DNA of 11,085 nt, from positions 1 through 11,085 of the forward strand of contig CALZFY010000071.1 of assembly GCA_945786935.1 (NCBI GenBank), read 5' to 3'. Positions within the stretch are counted from its first letter, which is position 1. Every line of letters begins with the position of its first letter. The notes below the pieces were generated by a model. It was not told the DNA's origin, did no database searches, and saw only the letters and a list, made by a program, of their open reading frames with translations. Positions 1 through 5,186 of the stretch are shown piece after piece. The stretch comes from HGM12587 sp945786935. GTDB lineage: Bacteria; Bacillota; Clostridia; Lachnospirales; Lachnospiraceae. The position numbers and the translations under genes are program-made.

Positions 1-812
1 AGGTCTGTTTCGGCAAACTGCGGTTGGATGATTTTAGCGATTTCCTCCGGTGTATGGGAATTTACGTAGTCCATTCCCTTTTGAAGAGCGTCTGTAAAGC
101 TCTGTATGATTTCCGGATTGGCTTCCATATAGCTTTTCTTTGCGGAAAATGCAGTGTAAGGAACGTATCCGGAGGCTTCTCCAAGGGAGGCTACGACATA
201 ACCGACACCTTCATTCTCCAGTGCTGTAGCGGAGGGTTCAAATTCAATAGTGTATTCTCCCTTTCCGCCGGAGAATGCTGCGGCGGTACTTCCAAAGTCA
301 ATGCTCTGGTCAATAGTGAGATCCTTGGAAGGATCAATGCCATGTTTCTTTAATACATATTCAAAGACCATCTGGGGCATACCGCCCTTTCTTCCGCCAA
401 GTACATAGCAGCCCTTTAAGTCGTTCCAGTCAAAATCTTTCATAGGCTCTCTGGCTACCACAAAGTTTCCGGCACGCTGGGTCAGCTGTGCAAAATTCAC
501 CAGATAATCATCGGCATTCTGATTGTACACATAGATGGTACTTTCCGAACCCATAAAGGCGATATCAGCTTCTCCGGAAATGACAGCAGTGGTTACCTTA
601 TCAGCACCAAAGGCAGTTACAAGCTCAAGATCAATGCCCTCGTCTTTAAAATACCCCTCTTCAATGGCCACATACATCGGAGCATAAAAAATGGAGTGTG
701 CTACTTCGCTTAAGGTAACACTGGTAAGATCCTTATCTTCTGAAGCACTGCAGCCACTAAGGGCAGAAATTGCCAGAATACAACTCAGTGCAAGAAACAG
801 TAATTTTTTCAT
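1..812 (-). CDS. ABC transporter substrate-binding lipoprotein, NMT1/THI5-like (C-terminus beyond window)
   Basis: This is the membrane-anchored binding protein of an ABC importer, in the NitT/TauT/THI5-like family. I translated it by hand because the reading frame is open to the window edge, so about 270 N-terminal codons are visible against a usual 320-340. It starts with MKKLLFLALS, a hydrophobic signal segment, and a lipobox LSGC that places the lipidated cysteine at residue 21. The mature part has the family pattern FYAPMYVAIEEGYFKDEGID, then GEADIAFMGSE, then LKG followed by a glycine-rich GGRKGGMPQ. The start at 812 has a strong GGGAGG ribosome site at 821-826. The permease and ATPase genes would lie outside the window. 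The ligand is unknown. Family members bind pyrimidines or thiamine precursors, sulfonates, nitrate and others, and it does not look like ModA or TupA. Its place beside moaC may be chance or may link it to the hydroxylase substrate. Confidence 0.88.
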   Translation of the reverse strand, partial: MKKLLFLALSCILAISALSGCSASEDKDLTSVTLSEVAHSIFYAPMYVAIEEGYFKDEGIDLELVTAFGADKVTTAVISGEADIAFMGSESTIYVYNQNADDYLVNFAQLTQRAGNFVVAREPMKDFDWNDLKGCYVLGGRKGGMPQMVFEYVLKKHGIDPSKDLTIDQSIDFGSTAAAFSGGKGEYTIEFEPSATALENEGVGYVVASLGEASGYVPYTAFSAKKSYMEANPEIIQSFTDALQKGMDYVNSHTPEEIAKIIQPQFAETD

Positions 813-931
813 ATAGAAAACCTCCCATAAGTCATATCCTAAGTATATGCAGGAGAGAAGGAAGATGTGCGGGATAGAAAAATATTGTGTATCCTGCTGT
901 GAAATCTTTATGGAAAAAGAAACAGGCCTGT

Positions 932-939
932 GCTACACT
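932..939 (+). promoter_or_regulatory. Candidate extended -10 promoter for moaC
   Basis: TGC-TACACT matches an extended -10 box (TGn followed by a TATAAT-like hexamer at 934-939). No good -35 hexamer lies 16-18 nt upstream. A transcript from here would begin near 946, directly before the inverted repeat, and would carry only the short form of moaC. In the opposite direction, TATACT (the complement of 842-847) is a possible but weak -10 for the transporter gene. Confidence 0.28.
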
Positions 940-951
940 GAAAATCAGATG

Positions 952-983
952 ATTGATTTGTATTTTCAGAATACGAAATCAAT
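952..983. promoter_or_regulatory. Near-perfect inverted repeat (dyad or hairpin) just upstream of moaC
   Basis: The left arm ATTGATTTGTATT (952-964) is the reverse complement of the right arm AATAC-G-AAATCAAT (970-983), apart from one extra G at 975. The loop is TTCAG (965-969). Two G-T wobble pairs could extend the stem by a base on each side. It ends 9 nt before the GGAGAGAG ribosome site of moaC. It could be an operator between the divergent transporter and moaC genes, or a hairpin in the moaC leader. It is too far from a U-tract to be an intrinsic terminator. If the long moaC start at 865 is used, the repeat lies inside coding sequence. Confidence 0.6.
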
Positions 984-1008
984 TGGAAAACAGGAGAGAG
1001 TGCGCTTT

Positions 1009-1479
1009 ATGAATTTAAATCATTTTGATGAACAGGGCAATGCTGTCATGGTAGATGTTTCGGGAAAAGAGCCTACGTTTCGCACTGCCGTGGCAGAGGG
1101 AATTATCAAGGTGTCTGATGAGATATTAACGGCAGTGACAGCTCATACCGTACAGAAGGGTGATGTCTTAGGAGTTGCCAGAGTCGCAGGTATTATGGCA
1201 GTAAAACAAACCTCCAATATCATCCCTATGTGTCATCCTTTGATGATCAGCAAATGCTCCGTGGATTTTGAAGTTTTACCGGAGATACATGTAATCAAAG
1301 CTATTTGCACGGTGAAAGTGGAAGGAAAGACCGGGGTAGAAATGGAAGCACTGCACGGAGTCAGTGCAGCACTTTTAACCATTTATGATATGTGTAAGGC
1401 CATTGACAAGAGAATGGTCATTGATAATATTCATCTGGTGGAAAAACAGGGCGGAAAAAGCGGAGATTTCCACTATTAA
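1009..1479 (+). CDS. moaC: Cyclic pyranopterin monophosphate synthase MoaC
   Basis: MoaC converts the 3',8-cyclo-GTP made by MoaA to cyclic pyranopterin monophosphate, the first stable pterin of Moco synthesis. The 156-residue product is close to the family length of about 160. It keeps the catalytic lysine in QKGD (K50), the IPMCHPLM motif (C75-H76), GKTGVEMEAL (106-115), the TIYDMCKA motif with D127 and K130, and the C-terminal GGKSGDF. I chose the ATG at 1009 because family proteins begin with a short stretch like NHFDEQGNAVMVDVS, and because GGAGAGAG at 993-1000 sits 8 nt upstream. The frame stays open upstream, and a second well-formed start at 865 would add 48 residues with five cysteines; see the findings. 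The gene stands alone and meets mog tail to tail. Confidence 0.95.
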   Translation: MNLNHFDEQGNAVMVDVSGKEPTFRTAVAEGIIKVSDEILTAVTAHTVQKGDVLGVARVAGIMAVKQTSNIIPMCHPLMISKCSVDFEVLPEIHVIKAICTVKVEGKTGVEMEALHGVSAALLTIYDMCKAIDKRMVIDNIHLVEKQGGKSGDFHY

Positions 1480-1494
1480 CAGGTTCTTGGGCTG

Positions 1495-2004
1495 TCAGCG
1501 GGCACATTCCCCGGCACTGCCGCGAAGAATCTCCAACCCGTGGGAGAGTGCCGGAAGGATACATTCCAGACTTTCCCTGACAGCCTTTGGGCTTCCCGGC
1601 AGGTTGATAATGAGGGTGCTGCCTCTGAGCACGGAAACACCACGGCTTAACATAGCACGATTGGTAAACTGCATGGAATAGGCACGCATGGCTTCGGAAA
1701 TTCCCGGTGCCAGTCGATGTGCCACCGCAAGAGTAGCTTCCGGTGTGCAGTCTCTCATGGAAAATCCGGTTCCTCCGGTAGTCAGTACCAGATCCATATT
1801 TTTAACATCGCAAAGGCTGATCAGTGTTTTTTCAATGAGAGGCTGGTCATCAGGAATGACCTGATAAACAGCCACCTCATAGAGCGACGGATCTAAAAGT
1901 TCCATAATGGCAGGCCCGCTTTTATCTTCTCTTTTTCCGGCGGCCCCCTGATCACTTAAGGTCAGAATTGCCACGCAAAATTTCTTGTTATCTAAGGTGT
2001 TCAT
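1495..2004 (-). CDS. mog: Molybdopterin adenylyltransferase, MogA/MoaB family
   Basis: It activates molybdopterin by adenylylation before molybdate insertion. The product has 169 residues from the ATG at 2004. The MoCF_biosynth fold is clear: LTLSDQGAAG near the N-terminus, PDDQ with D52, TTGGTG at 75-80, RDCTPEAT with D85, and LPGSPKAVRE near the C-terminus. D52 and D85 have the same spacing as the essential Asp49 and Asp82 of E. coli MogA. The extended match through MLSRGVSVLRGS favours Mog over MoaB, though the two families overlap. An upstream in-frame TTG at 2019 is rejected because it is part of the GGAGG ribosome site (2013-2017) that serves the ATG 8 nt on. It begins 4 nt after moaA stops, so the two are probably translationally coupled. 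Confidence 0.92.
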   Translation of the reverse strand: MNTLDNKKFCVAILTLSDQGAAGKREDKSGPAIMELLDPSLYEVAVYQVIPDDQPLIEKTLISLCDVKNMDLVLTTGGTGFSMRDCTPEATLAVAHRLAPGISEAMRAYSMQFTNRAMLSRGVSVLRGSTLIINLPGSPKAVRESLECILPALSHGLEILRGSAGECAR

Positions 2005-2008
2005 AGGA

Positions 2009-2983
2009 TCATCCTCCAATTTGAGACATATTTTTCTTTTCTTTCAAAGCATCCCCGGTTTTGGAGCAAAACTGATGCCCGGAGGGCTTTTCGTAAATGA
2101 TTTGCTGCATCTGTATACGAATGCTGTCAGGGTCTTTACCTTCTCTTAACATTTGCTTCAGGGAAATCCCCTCTTCATAGTACAGACATGGCTTTAAAAA
2201 TCCATCTGCCGTGAGCCTGATGCGGTTACACCTGTGGCAAAATTTACCATGAATGGCATCGATAAATCCGATGCTGCCCTTAAAACCAGGAATGGTAATG
2301 TAGGATGCAGGACCGTTGCCGTGATAGCCTTTAGACCATTTATAATCCTGATAGACTTTTGAGATCCGATCCAGTAATTCCCCGGAAGAGATTCCTTCAT
2401 AGTCCCTGCCGTGTCCGATGGGCATAATCTCTATGAAGCGAACATCCAATGCATAATCTTTGGCCAGATGTACCAGGTCCAGGAAATCTTCATCATTGAT
2501 TCCCTTTAATGGAACACAGTTGATTTTCAATGGAATTCTGGTCTTTCCGGCAGCCAGGATGCTATCCCAAACTTTAGAAAACTGATCCCGCCCGGTAATT
2601 TCATAAAATGTCCGGGGATTCATGGTATCCAGACTGATATTGATGCCGTCAATTCCGATTTCTTCCAGTTTAGGAAGCATTTCTTTTAATAAAAGTCCGT
2701 TGGTTGTCAGAGTGACCTGCTCTACTCCCGGCAGTTTTTTGAGATTGTCAAGAAGAGAAAGAATGCCTTTTCGAACGAGAGGTTCTCCACCGGTGATCTT
2801 AAAACGGGTAATGCCTAAAGATACCGCAAGTCTGCAAATTTCAATAATTTCTTCGAAACGAAGAACTTCCTCATGTCCGATGGATGGAAGTTTGGCAGGC
2901 ATACAGTATCTGCAGCGGAAGTTACAGCGGTCTGTCACGGATATCCGCATATATTCAATTGTTCTTCCGTGGCGGTCAGTCAT
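2009..2983 (-). CDS. moaA: GTP 3',8-cyclase MoaA (radical SAM)
   Basis: MoaA is the radical S-adenosylmethionine enzyme that turns GTP into 3',8-cyclo-7,8-dihydro-GTP, the entry step of Moco synthesis. The 324-residue product carries the N-terminal cluster motif CNFRCRYC (C20, C24, C27), the SAM-binding TGGEP at 64-68, and the C-terminal second cluster motif CHRC followed 13 residues later by KPC. It ends in the family's C-terminal Gly-Gly (MSQIGG), which is needed for catalysis in studied MoaA proteins. I chose the ATG at 2983 because MTDRHGRTIEYMRISVTDRC matches the usual family start and AAAGGA lies about 10 nt upstream. An ATG at 3004 would add seven residues but has no ribosome site. It is the first gene of a moaA-mog transcript. 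Confidence 0.96.
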   Translation of the reverse strand: MTDRHGRTIEYMRISVTDRCNFRCRYCMPAKLPSIGHEEVLRFEEIIEICRLAVSLGITRFKITGGEPLVRKGILSLLDNLKKLPGVEQVTLTTNGLLLKEMLPKLEEIGIDGINISLDTMNPRTFYEITGRDQFSKVWDSILAAGKTRIPLKINCVPLKGINDEDFLDLVHLAKDYALDVRFIEIMPIGHGRDYEGISSGELLDRISKVYQDYKWSKGYHGNGPASYITIPGFKGSIGFIDAIHGKFCHRCNRIRLTADGFLKPCLYYEEGISLKQMLREGKDPDSIRIQMQQIIYEKPSGHQFCSKTGDALKEKKNMSQIGG

Positions 2984-3026
2984 TGAATGCCCATCCTTTC
3001 CCATCTGTTTTAGAAATCACGAACAC

Positions 3027-3055
3027 ATTATAGCAAAAAGCAATCCCATTGCGAA
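3027..3055 (-). promoter_or_regulatory. Promoter of moaA-mog
   Basis: Read leftward, TATAAT (the complement of 3027-3032) is preceded by TGC, an extended -10. Seventeen nt further upstream is TTCGCA (the complement of 3050-3055), four of six matches to TTGACA. Transcription would start near 3020, leaving a leader of about 37 nt to the moaA ATG, too short for a Moco riboswitch. Confidence 0.62.
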
Positions 3056-3060
3056 GCAAT
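3040..3060. promoter_or_regulatory. Overlapping GCAAT/ATTGC inverted repeats over the moaA -35 region
   Basis: The sequence reads GCAAT-CCC-ATTGC-GAA-GCAAT. The middle ATTGC forms an inverted repeat with either outer GCAAT, each with a 3-nt centre. The block covers the spacer and -35 box of the moaA promoter, a position where a bound regulator would block RNA polymerase. It could equally be chance in A+T-rich DNA. No regulator is identified. Confidence 0.35.
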
Positions 3061-3088
3061 TTTCAATGAATTATTGATAAAATAATTC

Positions 3089-3117
3089 TTTACATGTAGT
3101 TTTTGATACTATATAAT
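3089..3117 (+). promoter_or_regulatory. Strong sigma-A type promoter for the DUF1836 gene
   Basis: TTTACA (3089-3094), a 17-nt spacer, then a consensus TATAAT (3112-3117). Transcription should start near 3124. That places the foldable element at 3130-3177 at the extreme 5' end of the transcript, in a leader of about 118 nt. Confidence 0.72.
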
Positions 3118-3129
3118 GTAAGAGTCGTA

Positions 3130-3177
3130 GTAAATGTTTGTAAGCCACTGTATCTTCAGGGTACTGAACAGATACGA
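3130..3177 (+). repeat. Copy 1 of a two-copy foldable intergenic element (possible leader RNA)
   Basis: It shares with the element at 4096-4141 the blocks GTAA, TGTT, AAGCCACT and an 18-nt block at the 3' end (GGTACTGAACAGATACGA) with one difference. It can fold as GTATCT (3150-3155) paired with AGATAC (3170-3175), capped by TCAG/CTGA around a GGTA loop. A weaker alternative pairs GTA and TGTTT on the left with GAACA and TAC on the right. It lies about 6 nt after the predicted transcription start and 64 nt before the DUF1836 start. I do not recognise it as a named riboswitch. It may be a structured leader or a dispersed extragenic repeat. Confidence 0.6.
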
Positions 3178-3241
3178 GTCACAAAAGAAAAACTCTATGA
3201 CGAACTGATGTTAGATTGTACAATAGAACGAGGTAATTGTT

Positions 3242-3838
3242 TTGAAAATAGAAGCTGACAGAATGTTAGAAAGCATTTTAGAGAGTCTTTCCAACATGGA
3301 ATATATTAAATCAAAGGAAATTCCCAACATTGATCTTTACATGGATCAGGTACTGACCTTTATGAATGGTCATCTGGAGAATGCAAAACGCTACGAGGAT
3401 GACAAGATCATGACCAAGACCATGATCAATAACTATGCGAAAAACCATCTGCTGCCCCCGCCGGATAAGAAAAAATATTCCAAAGAGCATATGATGGTTC
3501 TGATGTTTATCTATTATTTTAAAAATATTTTATCCATCGGCGATATCCAGAGCATTTTAACGCCTTTGACAGACCGTTATTTTGACAAAGGAAAGGATCT
3601 GAATCTTACTAAGATCTATGAAGAGGTGTTCAGTCTGGAAAAAAGTCAGATTGAACAGATCAAGGAAGTGATCGTACAGGATTATGAAAGGGCCTGCGGT
3701 ACCTTTACCAAAGAGTCAGAAGAGGACCAGGAATTCTTACAGCTGTTCTCCTTTATCTGTACCTTAAGCTTTGACATTTATGTCAGAAAGCAGATCATTG
3801 AGAGAATCGTGGATACCATGATCAACAAACAGGAATAA
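3242..3838 (+). CDS. DUF1836 domain-containing protein
   Basis: The product is a 198-residue soluble protein of unknown function, with no signal peptide or membrane segment. The middle segment, KKYSKEHMMVLMFIYYFKNI followed by LSIGDIQSILTPL, is typical of DUF1836. That family is widespread in Firmicutes, and its helical N-terminal half resembles a helix-turn-helix protein. A regulatory role is only an inference from fold and size. The start is a TTG at 3242, supported by GAGG at 3230-3233 eight nt upstream; the next in-frame ATG at 3263 lacks a ribosome site. Its long leader holds copy 1 of the foldable element, so expression may be controlled after initiation. It is transcribed divergently from moaA-mog but has no evident Moco role. 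No terminator follows before the tRNA promoter. Confidence 0.82.
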   Translation: MKIEADRMLESILESLSNMEYIKSKEIPNIDLYMDQVLTFMNGHLENAKRYEDDKIMTKTMINNYAKNHLLPPPDKKKYSKEHMMVLMFIYYFKNILSIGDIQSILTPLTDRYFDKGKDLNLTKIYEEVFSLEKSQIEQIKEVIVQDYERACGTFTKESEEDQEFLQLFSFICTLSFDIYVRKQIIERIVDTMINKQE

Positions 3839-3866
3839 AAGCAGATTAAAAAAATTGAAAATTTTG

Positions 3867-3896
3867 TTGACAGCAGACTCCTATCTATGGTATAAA
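3867..3896 (+). promoter_or_regulatory. Promoter of the tRNA-Trp gene
   Basis: A consensus TTGACA (3867-3872), an 18-nt spacer and TATAAA (3891-3896) lie about 20 nt before the mature tRNA start. This is the arrangement expected for a stand-alone stable RNA gene. Confidence 0.75.
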
Positions 3897-3915
3897 CTTA
3901 GGGTAGCAGTTGCGA

Positions 3916-3988
3916 AGGGATATAGTTCAGTTGGTAGAACGTTGGTCTCCAAAACCAAATGTCGAGGGTTCGAGTCCTTCTGTCCCTG
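3916..3988 (+). tRNA. tRNA-Trp (anticodon CCA)
   Basis: A full cloverleaf can be drawn over 73 nt. The acceptor stem AGGGATA (3916-3922) pairs with TGTCCCT (3981-3987) with one G-U, and the discriminator G is at 3988. The D stem is GTTC/GAAC. The anticodon stem TTGGT/ACCAA encloses loop CTCCAAA, with anticodon CCA at 3949-3951. The T arm is GAGGG-TTCGAGT-CCTTC. The 3' CCA is not encoded, so it must be added after transcription. The gene stands alone between its own promoter and terminator. It shows no attachment-site duplication or integrase next to it. Confidence 0.96.
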
Positions 3989-3999
3989 CTAAAGCATTG

Positions 4000-4028
4000 A
4001 GCCACAGTCGTAAGACTGTGGCTTTTTT
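4000..4028 (+). terminator. Intrinsic terminator after tRNA-Trp
   Basis: AGCCACAGTC (4000-4009) and GACTGTGGCT (4014-4023) form a perfect 10-bp stem around a GTAA loop, followed by a run of T to 4028. It ends the tRNA transcript and should insulate the downstream operon, which therefore needs a promoter in 4029-4095. Confidence 0.93.
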
Positions 4029-4041
4029 GTGTGTTTCGTAT

Positions 4042-4047
4042 TATAAT
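4042..4047 (+). promoter_or_regulatory. Candidate -10 box for the molybdenum hydroxylase operon
   Basis: A consensus TATAAT lies just past the tRNA terminator. The matching -35 position falls on the terminator stem (TGGCTT, 4019-4024) and is poor, so a activator or a weak promoter is possible. Transcription would begin near 4054 and give a leader of about 100 nt containing a small hairpin and copy 2 of the foldable element. Confidence 0.35.
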
Positions 4048-4057
4048 GATTTAAGAG

Positions 4058-4076
4058 CAGGAAGTATTATTTCCTG
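4058..4076. promoter_or_regulatory. Short inverted repeat in the operon leader
   Basis: CAGGAA (4058-4063) and TTCCTG (4071-4076) are perfect complements around GTATTAT. It falls just after the candidate promoter, where it could be an operator or a small 5' hairpin. Six base pairs may be chance. Confidence 0.3.
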
Positions 4077-4095
4077 TAGAATACAAAGAAAGAAG

Positions 4096-4141
4096 GTAAC
4101 TGTTCAGAAGCCACTATCTGGAAGGTACTGAGCAGATACGA
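4096..4141 (+). repeat. Copy 2 of the foldable intergenic element, abutting the operon's first ribosome site
   Basis: GTAACTGTTCAG (4096-4107) can pair with CTGAGCAGATAC (4128-4139) in 11 of 12 positions, enclosing a 20-nt loop with AAGCCACT and GGTA. A competing hairpin pairs TATCTG (4115-4120) with CAGATA (4133-4138). The two folds use the same 3' strand and exclude each other. The ribosome site (AGGA, 4142-4145) follows immediately and the start codon is 15 nt away, so folding could affect translation. It aligns with copy 1 at 3130-3177. Confidence 0.6.
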
Positions 4142-4155
4142 AGGAAGCAAAATAT

Positions 4156-5184
4156 ATGAAATTGATCAAAACGGAAGATTCCGTAGGATGTGTTCTTTGT
4201 CATGATATGACACAGATCATTAAAGGGGTGACCAAGGATGCAGTTTTTCGAAAAGGTCATGTAGTTAAGGAAGAGGATATCCCGGTGCTTTTATCCATTG
4301 GAAAGGATCATATTTATGTGTGGGAAGCAGACGAGTCCATGCTTCATGAAAATGACGGTGCAAGAATTCTCTGTGACCTCTGTAAAAATGAAGGGATGGA
4401 GGAATCAGAGGTTAAGGAAGGAAAGATCGAGCTTCGCTCCTCCTGGGATGCTGTGTTAAAAATTGACAGCGCACGTTTGAAAAAGATCAATTCCTTTGGA
4501 CAGATGATGGTGGCCACCCGTCATGGCAATACAGTGGTAAAAAAAGGGGATAAGCTGGCAGGAATGCGCATCATTCCGCTGGTCATTGAAAAAGAAAAAA
4601 TGGAGCAGGTGAAGGCATGCTGCGTGGGGGAACCAATCTTGAAGCTTCTTCCAATAAAGAAGAAAAAAGCGGCCATCATTACCACAGGAAATGAAGTGTT
4701 TTACGGACGCATTCAGGATCAGTTTACACCGGTTTTGGAAGAAAAGCTTGCAGAATATGACTGTGAGGTAGTTCATAAAGAAATTCTGCCGGATGACCAT
4801 GAAAAGATCACAGAAGCGATCCTTAAGAGCATAGAGGAATCTCATGCAGAGCTGGTGCTCTGTACCGGAGGTATGAGTGTAGATCCTGATGATAAAACGC
4901 CGTTGGCAATCAAAAATACCGGAGCAAAAATTGTTTCCTACGGTGCACCGGTGCTGCCGGGTGCTATGTTTTTATTATCTTATTATAAGGAAAATATACC
5001 GGTTGTGGGACTTCCGGGCTGTGTCATGTATGCAAAACGGACAATCTTTGATCTGGTACTCCCAAGACTTCTGGCAGATGATGAAGTGACCGCCGAAGAG
5101 TTGTCCAATCTTGGAGAGGGCGGTCTGTGCCTGAATTGTGATATTTGTACATTCCCCAATTGCGGATTTGGAAAAGGATGGTAA
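4156..5184 (+). CDS. MoeA/MoaB-like molybdopterin-binding protein with a C-terminal cysteine cluster
   Basis: The 342-residue protein probably acts late in Moco synthesis or delivery for the downstream hydroxylase. Its N-terminal half resembles the MoeA-type substrate-handling region (VGCVLCHDMTQI, FRKGHVV, and RHGNTVVKKGDKLAG). The C-terminal half is a MoCF_biosynth domain, with ITTGNEV at 175-181, CTGGMSVDPDDKTP at 236-249 and LPGC at 286-289. The extreme C-terminus has cysteines 325, 328, 331 and 336 (CX2CX2CX4C, ending FGKGW), a likely iron-sulfur or metal site. It is shorter than true MoeA (about 400). I recall this tail from clostridial relatives annotated only as molybdopterin-binding protein. 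AAGGA at 4141-4145 supports the start. It is the first gene of the operon; yqeB follows after 2 nt. Confidence 0.88.
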   Translation: MKLIKTEDSVGCVLCHDMTQIIKGVTKDAVFRKGHVVKEEDIPVLLSIGKDHIYVWEADESMLHENDGARILCDLCKNEGMEESEVKEGKIELRSSWDAVLKIDSARLKKINSFGQMMVATRHGNTVVKKGDKLAGMRIIPLVIEKEKMEQVKACCVGEPILKLLPIKKKKAAIITTGNEVFYGRIQDQFTPVLEEKLAEYDCEVVHKEILPDDHEKITEAILKSIEESHAELVLCTGGMSVDPDDKTPLAIKNTGAKIVSYGAPVLPGAMFLLSYYKENIPVVGLPGCVMYAKRTIFDLVLPRLLADDEVTAEELSNLGEGGLCLNCDICTFPNCGFGKGW

Positions 5185-5186
5185 AG

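Noticed and set aside
24..353. A 109-codon plus-strand open frame at the left edge
   Set aside because: It is antisense to the transporter lipoprotein gene, which has a signal peptide, lipobox and family motifs in its own frame.
2984..3030. Possible Moco riboswitch in front of moaA
   Set aside because: The predicted leader is only about 37 nt, too short for the known Moco aptamer, and no matching helices are seen.
3850..3868. Possible terminator after the DUF1836 gene
   Set aside because: AAAAT and ATTTT could pair around a short loop, but the stem is only A-T pairs and no strong T-run follows.
3900..4030. tRNA gene as an integration site for a mobile element
   Set aside because: No duplicated tRNA 3' end, integrase or phage gene occurs in the window.
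3910..4131. A 73-codon open frame over the tRNA region
   Set aside because: It runs through the tRNA-Trp cloverleaf, the terminator and element copy 2, so it is not a gene.
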